The translations under genes and the position numbers were made by a program. Under the pieces are notes generated by a model. It had not been told where the DNA came from and did not search any database. It was given only the letters and a program-made list of their open reading frames with translations. Shown here in pieces: positions 9,465-16,345 of a stretch of DNA of 64,000 nt. Source of the DNA: an uncultured Lachnospiraceae bacterium (GTDB taxonomy: Bacteria > Bacillota > Clostridia > Lachnospirales > Lachnospiraceae); the NCBI GenBank assembly GCA_947625775.1, contig CANQPM010000014.1, positions 1-64,000 of the forward strand. The letters run 5' to 3'. The stretch's first letter is position 1. The number at the start of each line of letters is the position of its first letter.

Positions 9465-9497
9465 ACAAAAAAGACACCCGTTAGTAATGGGTGTCTC
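9465..9497 (-). terminator. Terminator of the small minus-strand gene
   Basis: On the minus strand GACACCC, a short loop and GGGTGTC are followed by TTTTTTG, directly after the 31-codon reading frame. Confidence 0.75.
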
Positions 9498-9501
9498 CAT
9501 G

Positions 9502-9597
9502 CTAAATGCCTGAGTATAAGCCAACGCTTGTTACGATAATGGCGAATATTATGAGGGTGATTGTCTCGTGAGCCATATCGTTTAACCATTTATGCAT
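9502..9597 (-). CDS. 31-aa membrane peptide, type I toxin-like
   Basis: The frame reads MHKWLNDMAHETITLIIFAIIVTSVGLYSGI: a short charged start and one hydrophobic helix of about 20 residues. It has a strong AAAGGAG site 8 bases upstream (9611-9605), a TATAAT box on the same strand at 9700-9695, and a terminator right after the stop, so it looks like a complete small transcription unit. Size and layout match toxins of type I toxin-antitoxin systems and small holin-like peptides, but no sequence family was recognised. Its 5' region contains inverted repeats (9629-9683, 9839-9853) that could fold or pair with an antisense RNA. Confidence 0.55.
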   Translation of the reverse strand: MHKWLNDMAHETITLIIFAIIVTSVGLYSGI

Positions 9598-9628
9598 GAT
9601 GTTGTCTCCTTTCTATATAAATAAAAAG

Positions 9629-9683
9629 CTGCATCTTGTGTTGTGTTTGACTCAATGATCAAACTGTACTTCACAAAATGCAG
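9629..9683. repeat. Inverted repeats around the small peptide's leader
   Basis: CTGCATCTTGTG (9629-9640) pairs with CACAAAATGCAG (9672-9683) apart from one base, and GTTTGA/TCAAAC nests inside. The right arm CTTCACAAAATGCAG (9669-9683) recurs as its exact 15-bp reverse complement at 9839-9853, 155 bases on and just before the gene at 9920. The remaining gene-free sequence at 9367-9470 and 9684-9919 shows only AT-rich DNA with two TTTAAAATCAAAT-type motifs (9736-9748, 9856-9873). Confidence 0.6.
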
Positions 9684-9919
9684 TAACATTTCTAATTATA
9701 TTAAAACATATTTGTTCGGCGTTGTCAATCAAATTTTTAAAATCAAATAAAAAAAATCAAGATAATATTTTACAATGAAAACAGATAAAACCTTAAATGA
9801 GGTGGGAGTTATTAGGAGTGCCATAGAGCATATTTACGCTGCATTTTGTGAAGTTTTTTAAAATCGAATCAAATAAAACTATTTTTGTACAATGAATTAT
9901 TTAAGGGAGTGGTATCGAT

Positions 9920-10813
9920 ATGGAAAAGAGAATATTAGATTTTTATAAACAAACAAGTTTATATACTGATTTAGGATTTTATAAAAACTTTTGTAAAAAC
10001 CTAACTGACGATATCGATGAGTTATGTGTTTTACAAAGAATGCAAATAATTCATCCTGTTGCATTTGCTAATCCAGATATTAGAAAACAGGAAAAATGTT
10101 TTTGGGGAGATATGACAAAAGTACCTGTTACAAGATTAGACTATGAAGATGATTTATTTCCAACTGCAATTAGTATGATTAGTGAATTGTTGAGAAAAGA
10201 TAGTAATTATAGTAAAGGTAGAAATGCCGAAGATAAGATACATGTCACTTGTAGAGGTGAAGCTATATTACTTGCTGCTACATTAAAGGCAAAAGGATAT
10301 TCTGCAAGAGTAAGAAGTGGCTTTGCACCTTATATAAAATATGATGGAGTTGCTTACGATCATTGGATTACAGAATATTTTGATGATAAAAAAAATCGAT
10401 GGGTATTAGTAGATGCAGATGGACATTGTTCAGACCATGATATGGGATTCGATTTAAATGATATACCAAGAGATAAATTTATATTTGGAGCTGAGGCTTA
10501 TTTAGGTATAAGAAATAATAAATATCAAACAAATGAAATATATTATACTTCTGAGCCTGCAACATTGGGACTTAAAGCATCTTTGAGATGCTTATTTTAC
10601 GATTTTCATTCTTTAATGAATGATGAAATAATTTTCTTGCATTTACCAAAATATATACAAGATAAGAATTTTCAATTGACTGAAAATGAATATAAAGAAC
10701 TTGATAAATTAGCAATTTTAATGTTAGATCCTGATAAAAATTTTGATGAACTAATTCAAATATGGAATAATGAATCTAAATATAGGATTATGTCTGGTGC
10801 TTTGAATGGATAA
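9920..10813 (+). CDS. Transglutaminase-like cytoplasmic protein (297 aa)
   Basis: The ATG follows AAGGGAGTGG. The papain-like transglutaminase triad is visible: Cys in VTCRGEAILLAATLKAKGY (near residue 110), His in DHWITEY (near 150) and Asp in WVLVDADGHC (near 165). There is no signal peptide, so it acts inside the cell, as a peptidase or amidase-like enzyme of unknown substrate. The last 110 residues are unrelated to the core fold. The gene is markedly AT-rich (AAA, TTA, AAT, ATA codons) even compared with its element neighbours, suggesting a recent separate acquisition. Confidence 0.65.
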   Translation: MEKRILDFYKQTSLYTDLGFYKNFCKNLTDDIDELCVLQRMQIIHPVAFANPDIRKQEKCFWGDMTKVPVTRLDYEDDLFPTAISMISELLRKDSNYSKGRNAEDKIHVTCRGEAILLAATLKAKGYSARVRSGFAPYIKYDGVAYDHWITEYFDDKKNRWVLVDADGHCSDHDMGFDLNDIPRDKFIFGAEAYLGIRNNKYQTNEIYYTSEPATLGLKASLRCLFYDFHSLMNDEIIFLHLPKYIQDKNFQLTENEYKELDKLAILMLDPDKNFDELIQIWNNESKYRIMSGALNG

Positions 10814-10818
10814 ATATT

Positions 10819-10862
10819 GCGTGGAATAACCAGAGAAAGGTATTGCTAAGTATCTGGCTATT
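10819..10862 (+). repeat. 44-bp hairpin repeat, copy 1 (before the Thg1-like gene)
   Basis: The 44 bases match 11724-11767 at 42 positions. AATAACCAGA near the start can pair with TCTGGCTATT at the end with one mismatch. It lies between the transglutaminase-like gene and the Thg1-like gene. Confidence 0.7.
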
Positions 10863-10886
10863 ATGCATTAGAAAGGAGGAAGAGTT

Positions 10887-11699
10887 ATGCCAGTAAATGA
10901 TGAGTTAGGTAAGAGGATGAAAACATACTATGAGGAGATTCCAAAGACAAAATTAATGAGGAGAACACCTGTTATCATAAGAATTGATGGAAAAGCGTTC
11001 CACACGTTTACAAGAGGTTTCAAAAGACCTTTTGATGATGTTCTTATAAGGTCTATGCAGGATACTATGCAGTATTTGTGTGAGAATATTCAAGGGTGTG
11101 TATTAGGGTATCACCAGTCAGACGAGATTTCCTTAGTTCTTGTTGATTATGCAAATCTTAATACAGCAGCCTGGTTTGATAATGAGGTACAGAAAATGTG
11201 CAGCATTTCTGCTAGTATGGCTACTATGGCATTTAATAAGTCCTTTTGGCAGAACACCTCTATTGAGGATGACACATTCTGTTTTAGGGATAGAAGAAAT
11301 GAAGAAATCACTGAATATATTGATACATTAGTGAAGGCAAGAAAAGTTGGTGCAGTATTCGATAGTCGTGTATTTAACATTCCTCGAGAAGAGGTAGCTA
11401 ATTATATCTACTGGAGACAGCTTGATGCAACACGCAACAGTATTCAGATGGTGGGACAGGCTAATTTTAGCCATAAAGAATTGCAGAATAAGACTTGTAA
11501 TGAGATTCAGGATATGTTGATGACGCAGAAGGGTATTAACTGGAATAGTTATGCAGCATATCTTAAGCGGGGTTCCTGCTGTATAAAAGAGATATATCAT
11601 GATGAGGTAATTGATGCAGTCCGTAGTCGTTGGATTGTTGATAAGAACATTCCTATTTTCAGGGGAGAAGACAGGAAGTACATAGAAAGGTTTATATAG
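10887..11699 (+). CDS. Thg1-like 3'-5' tRNA nucleotidyltransferase (270 aa)
   Basis: Thg1 and Thg1-like proteins add nucleotides in the 3'-to-5' direction to tRNA 5' ends; eukaryotic Thg1 adds G-1 to tRNA-His, bacterial and archaeal relatives repair truncated tRNAs. Seen here are the palm-domain signatures RIDGKAFHTFTRGF (near residue 32, metal-binding Asp), LGYHQSDEISLVL (near 74, second Asp pair) and a SISASMATMAFN helix. Length is normal for the family. The start at 10887 follows AGAAAGGAGGAAG. Chromosomal tRNA-His in bacteria normally has G-1 encoded, so this element-borne copy more likely acts in tRNA repair, perhaps after damage by a nuclease. Confidence 0.85.
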   Translation: MPVNDELGKRMKTYYEEIPKTKLMRRTPVIIRIDGKAFHTFTRGFKRPFDDVLIRSMQDTMQYLCENIQGCVLGYHQSDEISLVLVDYANLNTAAWFDNEVQKMCSISASMATMAFNKSFWQNTSIEDDTFCFRDRRNEEITEYIDTLVKARKVGAVFDSRVFNIPREEVANYIYWRQLDATRNSIQMVGQANFSHKELQNKTCNEIQDMLMTQKGINWNSYAAYLKRGSCCIKEIYHDEVIDAVRSRWIVDKNIPIFRGEDRKYIERFI

Positions 11700-11723
11700 C
11701 AGTTGGAGAATAAAGAAATATTT

Positions 11724-11767
11724 GCGTGGAATAACCAGAGAAAGGTATTGCTGAGTATCTGGTTATT
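11724..11767 (+). repeat. 44-bp hairpin repeat, copy 2
   Basis: Second copy of the element at 10819-10862. Here AATAACCAGA pairs perfectly with TCTGGTTATT and the stem is followed by TTT, so this copy could work as a terminator or attenuator between the Thg1-like gene and the Cys-rich gene at 11801. Confidence 0.7.
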
Positions 11768-11800
11768 TTTGTGTTAAGAAGTTGGGAAAGGAGTTTTGTT

Positions 11801-12118
11801 ATGAATAGTGCATCTAGGTGTGTGATAGAGCCTTCAGATAATATTGTGTACTTATGCTCTAATTCAGACGCAGAGTGCAAGAAGTGTAGTGACTGTGGAT
11901 ATTGCATTCATTGTTCTGTAGAGAGGGGAAATTATCTTGTGGACAGAGAACATATCTACACATCTATTCTTGATAACGCAGACACACGTGTTTACGGTTA
12001 CAGGGTATTTGATAAGAACACTCTACTGTTTCAGGGCTTGCTGAGTACAGACAATGTGGCTTTATGGTATGTGAGGGAGGACATGCTACGGGAATGTGAC
12101 GAATCGGAGGTTATGTAG
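11801..12118 (+). CDS. Small Cys-rich orphan protein (105 aa)
   Basis: The start at 11801 fits GGGAAAGGAG at 11784-11793; an upstream ATG-like start at 11771 has no site. The N-terminal half holds a cluster CxxxxxxxxCxxCxxCxxCxxC (LCSNSDAECKKCSDCGYCIHC), which could hold zinc or an iron-sulfur centre. The C-terminal half reads as a small beta domain (VYGYRVFDKNTLLFQGLLS). Its stop is one base from the start of the next gene, so the two are translated together. Family not recognised. Confidence 0.65.
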   Translation: MNSASRCVIEPSDNIVYLCSNSDAECKKCSDCGYCIHCSVERGNYLVDREHIYTSILDNADTRVYGYRVFDKNTLLFQGLLSTDNVALWYVREDMLRECDESEVM

Positions 12119-12119
12119 A

Positions 12120-13340
12120 ATGGGAATGAAGTTTTATTGTGATAAATGCAAGAAACAGATAGAAGGGAATGCACGCTGTTTTTTATTAAGTAAGGTTTCT
12201 TTAAAAGATGGACAGTGTTCAAATGTGGTTACAGGGTGCTATTGCTCTGACTGTTTTAAGAGTATACTGAGGGAGGACAAGCAATCATATTTAGAAGGGG
12301 AGCAGATTGACTATAGTAACTTTAGTTTGCCAGAGGGATATGAATTTAAGAGAGGAGATAAGGCGAGATTTATACGCGGCTTGACTAAAGTAGGTAAGAA
12401 TTCTAAAGAAATAGCTGAGATATTGCATTTGTGTGAGTTAGATGTGCGACGAGAGGTCTACAGGCAGTTTCCTGAGAAGAGAGAAGAAGTAAAGATTGTC
12501 CATTATGACAGTCCGCCTTTGTTTCCAGAGGATTATAAGTTTAAGTATGGTGAGAAGTCTAGTGTTATAAAGAAGCTTCTTAGTGAGGGTAAGTCAAGAA
12601 AAGAGATTGCTTATCTAATGAGTCTGGATACTGCTGATGTGAACAAGGTTATATGCAACATAAGATGCAGAGAAAAGAAGAAGGGCATTAGGGGGCAAGA
12701 AGTAGCGCAGACAGACAATGTACTTATTGAGGAACTCAAAGAGGGAGACAGGCAGCCACCTGTAGAATCAGAGCAGGAAGTTCCGCAGGAAGGTAAAACA
12801 AGTACGGAAGTAGAGAATCTGTTAAGGAATGAATCTGAAGAAAAAGGAGAAGATGAGCAGGCTATTGTTGAATCAGAGAAAGAAGCTGATATATTTAGCA
12901 TGCCACCTCTTTATCCTGCACATTATGATTTTGGGTATGGTGAGAAACCTAGGATTATAAGGCAGTTGCTTAATGAGGGAAGAACACAGAAAGAGATTGC
13001 TTATTTAATGAGTCTAGGAACTGATGAAGTAAATCACGACATAAATCAGTTTAAGTACTATGAGAGGCATAAAGAGAAGTTTAGAAGAATACATCAAAAG
13101 AATGATGCAACCGAAGATAGTCAGAGTGAACAGTCAAAAGATGCATCTGATACTGCGAGTGAAATTTATGGGAATATGTTTGACTTACCTGTAGAAAAGT
13201 TAGACTTGCCTAAGATTAATGCATTGTATAATGCTCACTGGACTTTTAAGGATATTGCTAGTGAGATGCACTGTTCAATTGATACTGCAAAGAGAGCACT
13301 CATTATTTATCGCAAGAGTGTACAGGGTGTACATAATTAA
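12120..13340 (+). CDS. Zinc-ribbon protein with repeated HTH modules (406 aa)
   Basis: The start at 12120 has GGAGG at 12106-12110, 9 bases away; its stop-start contact with the previous gene suggests coupling. Residues 1-50 hold paired CxxC motifs (FYCDKCKK and CYCSDCFK), a probable zinc ribbon. Three copies of a 40-residue unit follow near residues 73-115, 138-178 and 268-310, each with a Y-x-F-x-x-G-(D/E)-K-x-x-x-I start and a KEIA-(E/Y)-(I/L)-(L/M) helix-turn-helix core. A fourth, diverged HTH (FKDIASEMHCSIDTAKRAL) is near 372-395. Acidic linkers separate them. Probably a DNA-binding regulator of the element that contacts several sites at once; not matched to a named family. Confidence 0.6.
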   Translation: MGMKFYCDKCKKQIEGNARCFLLSKVSLKDGQCSNVVTGCYCSDCFKSILREDKQSYLEGEQIDYSNFSLPEGYEFKRGDKARFIRGLTKVGKNSKEIAEILHLCELDVRREVYRQFPEKREEVKIVHYDSPPLFPEDYKFKYGEKSSVIKKLLSEGKSRKEIAYLMSLDTADVNKVICNIRCREKKKGIRGQEVAQTDNVLIEELKEGDRQPPVESEQEVPQEGKTSTEVENLLRNESEEKGEDEQAIVESEKEADIFSMPPLYPAHYDFGYGEKPRIIRQLLNEGRTQKEIAYLMSLGTDEVNHDINQFKYYERHKEKFRRIHQKNDATEDSQSEQSKDASDTASEIYGNMFDLPVEKLDLPKINALYNAHWTFKDIASEMHCSIDTAKRALIIYRKSVQGVHN

Positions 13341-13366
13341 ATATTTTTAGAGAAAGGGATCAAACA

Positions 13367-13699
13367 ATGAAGAAGTCAAAATTTAAGGTTAGAGAGAAGC
13401 CGGAAGATTATCTTAAGCGGATAGAAGGTTTTGGTGATTTATATATTACAGATGTAGAAATAGTCTATTATATTCCTACTAATAAGATAGGTAAAAGATT
13501 AGTACGCGAAGCTGTAGATGATATCAAGAAAGCTATGTATGCTGCTGCAGGATATGATATTCTCTATGTAGAGATGTATGCGTCTAGGAGTGGTATTCCT
13601 GTAATGATAATTCTTGATGCAGTTAGGGAATTATTAGAAGTGCAGAGTAAAGATAATAAGGCTATTGCATGTTTGGCAGAAAGAATCTTAGAATCCTGA
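13367..13699 (+). CDS. Orphan protein (110 aa)
   Basis: It follows the repeat-HTH gene by 26 bases behind GAGAAAGGG, so probably the same operon. The protein starts basic (MKKSKFKVREKPEDYLKRI) and then has alternating strands and helices; no Cys, membrane segment or signal peptide pattern. Not recognised. Its place just before the excisionase suggests an element maintenance or regulatory role, but that is inference. Confidence 0.6.
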   Translation: MKKSKFKVREKPEDYLKRIEGFGDLYITDVEIVYYIPTNKIGKRLVREAVDDIKKAMYAAAGYDILYVEMYASRSGIPVMIILDAVRELLEVQSKDNKAIACLAERILES

Positions 13700-13795
13700 G
13701 TATCAAATTTCACAAACAAATTGAGTATTTTTGTGCAAAATGACGAAAGTGATAAATAAATTATTTATGTTGAAGTATTCTTAAAAAAGTGTCCT

Positions 13796-13830
13796 GATAC
13801 AGTAAGAGGGTTAAATCCTCTTACTGTATC
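13796..13830 (+). terminator. Perfect 14-bp hairpin before the excisionase gene
   Basis: GATACAGTAAGAGG and CCTCTTACTGTATC form a perfect 14-bp stem with a 7-base loop. Only TTG follows, so termination would be weak; it may insulate or attenuate transcription into xis-int. TTGACA at 13831 directly after could serve as a -35, but no good -10 follows. Confidence 0.5.
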
Positions 13831-13890
13831 TTGACAACTGAATATTATTAAGATAACAGAAGTTATTTTTATAAGAAAGGAGTTATTATA

Positions 13891-14100
13891 ATGGAAAATA
13901 AAAGTGTAGGGTATGTACCAATTTGGGAGAAAGCATTATTAACAATTAATGAGGCTGCGGCATATTCAAATATAGGAATACACAAAATAACTGATTTGGT
14001 TAAAAGACCTAGTTGCAAGTTTGTTTTATATGTTGGCAATAGGAGGTTAATTAAGCGTAAAGAGTTTGAAGAATTTATCAGCAAATCAGTAGAACTATGA
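13891..14100 (+). CDS. xis: Excisionase, Tn916 Xis-like
   Basis: A 69-residue basic protein ending in a winged-helix pattern like Tn916 Xis: VPIWEKALLTINEAAAYSNIGIHKITDLV (recognition helix) and GNRRLIKRKEFEEFI (wing and last helix). Such proteins bend DNA at the element ends and steer the integrase toward excision. The start follows AGAAAGGAG. The integrase gene starts 21 bases after the stop, the typical xis-int pair. Confidence 0.85.
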   Translation: MENKSVGYVPIWEKALLTINEAAAYSNIGIHKITDLVKRPSCKFVLYVGNRRLIKRKEFEEFISKSVEL

Positions 14101-14121
14101 TTTTATTATGGAAGGAGTTTT

Positions 14122-15267
14122 ATGGGTAAGGATTTACGAGGCAAGGAATTGGGAGTTGGTATCAGTCAGAGGTCTGATAAGTATTATGTTGGGCGATTTG
14201 TGGACAAGAATGGACATAGACAGCAGAAGTTATTTAAAAAGCTTCAAGAATGTAGACAGTGGTTAGCTGATGCACAATATCAAGATGAACATAGTAATAT
14301 AGATTTACCATCAGAGATGACGGTAAAGGCATGGTTTGATTATTGGCTTAATATGAAGAAAAGAATTAGGCGTGTCACTACGATAGGGTGTTACATTAGC
14401 ACATATAATAGTCATATTGGACCGAGTATTGGAGATAAGTTGTTAGTAGATGTAAAGCCAATGCATTGTCAGGAAATAGTGACTAACCTTATAAGTAAGG
14501 GTTACTGTACATCTACTGTACAGTCAGTTGCTATACGTTTATATGATATTTTTGAGTATGCATACAAAAATAGTATAATTCTCAAAAATCCATGTGATGG
14601 TTTATATGAGTACTGTACTAATGGAAAAAGTTCATCTGTAAGGGAAGCCTTGACAAGAGAACAGCAAAAAGTATTTTTAGAGGAAATACGTGGTAGAAGC
14701 TATGAGTATCAGTGGCGACTTATATTACAAACGGGTATTAGGGTAGGTGAACTTTGCGGTTTAAAATGGAGTGATATTGATTTTGATAAGCGTATTATGT
14801 GTATACGAAGGACATTATCAAAAGTTGCATCAAGTAAAAGTTTAGTTATAGGTGAGCCTAAAACAAAGGCTGGCATACGGAACATACCGTTAACTGAAGA
14901 GGCAATTAATATTTTGAAATTGCAAAAAAGGAAAAGAGATGGTATTATTGTATTAGAGAGTAAGTGGGAAGATTATATATTCTTAAGTCGTCGAGGAAGT
15001 CCCATATTGACACATACATATGATGAGAGCTTGCAAGTTATTGGTAAGAAGATAGGTGTAAAAGGTCTGTCAATGCACATATTGCGGCATACATTTGCGA
15101 CGAGGTGTATAGAGGGTGGAATGATGCCTAAGACCCTGCAAGTAATTTTAGGACATTCTAGCTACAGTTTGACAATGGATAGGTACGTACATGTGACAGA
15201 TGATGTAAGGCTTGAAGAAATGAATAAAATCGAGAGTATTTTGAATATAGCACAAAATGGTACGTAA
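14122..15267 (+). CDS. int: Tyrosine integrase, Tn916 family (381 aa)
   Basis: It catalyses integration and excision of the element through a 3'-phosphotyrosine intermediate. An N-terminal arm-binding domain (about 1-60) is followed by a SAM-like core-binding domain (MTVKAWFDYWLNMKKRIR onward) and the catalytic domain: first Arg in TGIRVGELCGLKW (near 206), HILRHTFATR (near 319), GHSS (near 343) and the nucleophile in MDRYVHV (near 354). Length is standard. The site GGAAGGAG precedes the start. ATGGTAC occurs twice at its end (15257-15275), a possible arm-type binding repeat. Confidence 0.92.
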   Translation: MGKDLRGKELGVGISQRSDKYYVGRFVDKNGHRQQKLFKKLQECRQWLADAQYQDEHSNIDLPSEMTVKAWFDYWLNMKKRIRRVTTIGCYISTYNSHIGPSIGDKLLVDVKPMHCQEIVTNLISKGYCTSTVQSVAIRLYDIFEYAYKNSIILKNPCDGLYEYCTNGKSSSVREALTREQQKVFLEEIRGRSYEYQWRLILQTGIRVGELCGLKWSDIDFDKRIMCIRRTLSKVASSKSLVIGEPKTKAGIRNIPLTEEAINILKLQKRKRDGIIVLESKWEDYIFLSRRGSPILTHTYDESLQVIGKKIGVKGLSMHILRHTFATRCIEGGMMPKTLQVILGHSSYSLTMDRYVHVTDDVRLEEMNKIESILNIAQNGT

Positions 15268-15388
15268 GATGGTACATAGCGGTAAGTTAATAGTTTCTAA
15301 GCGTACATATTTATGAAAAATTTGTCGTATTGCGATAAATTATAGAATATATACTAATAAATAATATAATTAATGTCTATAATTAAAA

Positions 15389-15416
15389 ATGCAACATTTT
15401 GGATAAAATGTTGCAT
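15389..15416 (+). repeat. Left recombination site (IR-L)
   Basis: Arms ATGCAACATTT (15389-15399) and AAATGTTGCAT (15406-15416) are perfect inverted copies around the asymmetric hexamer TGGATA. With two further bases on the right (TT), 30 bp are the exact reverse complement of 16344-16373. The 11-6-11 layout equals that of Xer/dif-type crossover sites, though the arm sequence is not dif. Confidence 0.85.
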
Positions 15417-15445
15417 TTGCTATTTTTCATAAAACAAATTATTAT
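15417..15445 (+). promoter_or_regulatory. Possible promoter of the recombinase gene
   Basis: TTGCTA (15417-15422), 17 bases, TATTAT (15440-15445). It is inside the segment, so it would stay with the recombinase in either orientation. Confidence 0.4.
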
Positions 15446-15497
15446 ATTAAAGGAAAGGAAATCTAACGAAAGGAAACGTTTAGAGAAGGGTATAACT

Positions 15498-16088
15498 ATG
15501 AGCACAATGTCGCCTATAAAGGACAAAAAAGAGCTGGAGGCTATGAAAAAATATTTTTTGGGAAAAAACGAGATAAGAAACTATGCGCTGTTCTGCGTAG
15601 GGATTAATACCGCCCTGCGCATAGGCGATATTTTAAGGCTGCGATGGAAAGATGTGTATGATTTTGGCAGCCGCTCATTTAAAAAACATCTGCAGCTCAA
15701 AGAGCAGAAGACGAAGAAAAGGGCTGAAATACTCTTAAATAAGGGGGTAATAAATGCGTTAAAAAAGCTGCTTGCATATTTTAACAAAAACCATATAACG
15801 ATAGACGAAAACACATATATATTCACAGGCAGGAAAAACATGGAAAAACCGCTGAGCCGCTCTCAGGCATACCGCATTATAAGCAGCGCCGCCAAAGCGC
15901 TTAAAATAACTGGAAATATCGGCTGCCACTCACTTCGTAAAACCTTCGGATATTTTGCGGCGCGCAGCGGAATTTCTTCCGTATTGCTTATGCATATCTA
16001 CAACCATTCCTCATTCCCAATAACAATGCGTTATCTGGGAATAGAACAGGATGAGCGCGATGAGGTGTTTATGCGGATAGCGCTTTAG
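15498..16088 (+). CDS. Small tyrosine recombinase, probable DNA invertase (196 aa)
   Basis: The start at 15498 has GAAGGG 8 bases upstream; earlier in-frame starts run into the left repeat. The protein is essentially a bare catalytic domain, the size of FimB/FimE and clostridial RecV. Catalytic residues are all present: Arg41 (NTALRIGD), His144 and Arg147 (GCHSLRKTF), His170 (YNHSSF) and the nucleophile Tyr179 (MRYLGI). It is enclosed by the two 28-bp sites and unrelated in size and base use to the Tn916-type integrase next door; codon use is like the chromosome. Likely substrate: the flanking sites. A housekeeping XerC/D role is unlikely because it lacks the N-terminal core-binding domain. 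Confidence 0.85.
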   Translation: MSTMSPIKDKKELEAMKKYFLGKNEIRNYALFCVGINTALRIGDILRLRWKDVYDFGSRSFKKHLQLKEQKTKKRAEILLNKGVINALKKLLAYFNKNHITIDENTYIFTGRKNMEKPLSRSQAYRIISSAAKALKITGNIGCHSLRKTFGYFAARSGISSVLLMHIYNHSSFPITMRYLGIEQDERDEVFMRIAL

Positions 16089-16287
16089 CTACTGTTTTTG
16101 CCTATATAACATCATTTTGACAGTTTGCTGCAACTTTTCATATGTTGTATGAGTATATCTGGCTGCCTTTTTGAAATTTTTAACATTCTTACGGTACAAC
16201 TATGCCTTTTTCAAGCAATCTCAGTATGTTCTTTATGTTCTCAAGAATTTTTTTCCATAAAAATAAAATTTTTTTTCAGATAAGGGG

Positions 16288-16314
16288 TAAAGTATTTTTA
16301 ACAATAACCGATAT
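16288..16314 (+). promoter_or_regulatory. Sigma-D (sigma-28) flagellar promoter
   Basis: TAAA (16288-16291), 16 bases, CCGATAT (16308-16314), which equals the TAAA-N15-GCCGATAT consensus with A in place of the first G. It points at csrA-flagellin, starts transcription near 16321, and lies 32 bases inside the right recombination site, so inversion would detach it from the genes. Confidence 0.8.
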
Positions 16315-16345
16315 ATAGAGTGTAAGAACAAAACGGCGTTAAAAA

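Larger units (their letters stand above)
1..15388. mobile_element. Right part of a Tn916-like integrative element (left end outside window)
   Basis: The stretch ends with an excisionase-like gene and a Tn916-type tyrosine integrase reading outward, the usual right-end arrangement of Tn916-family integrative and conjugative elements. The genes before it are orphans, a giant secreted protein and a Thg1-like gene. They are more AT-rich than the chromosome that follows and share a recurring TTTAAAATCAAAT motif in their upstream regions. No conjugation gene is in view, so calling it conjugative is inference. The exact right end was not found; it should lie between the integrase stop (15267) and the inverted repeat at 15389. 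Confidence 0.6.

Noticed and set aside
13831-13859. Promoter for xis-int
   Set aside because: TTGACA directly follows a hairpin, but no credible -10 element lies 16-18 bases downstream.
15389-15416. Reading the two 28-bp inverted repeats as ordinary terminators
   Set aside because: Only one flank of each has a short T run, the two copies are identical over 30 bp and opposite in direction, and they enclose a recombinase gene. Independent terminators would not share this sequence.
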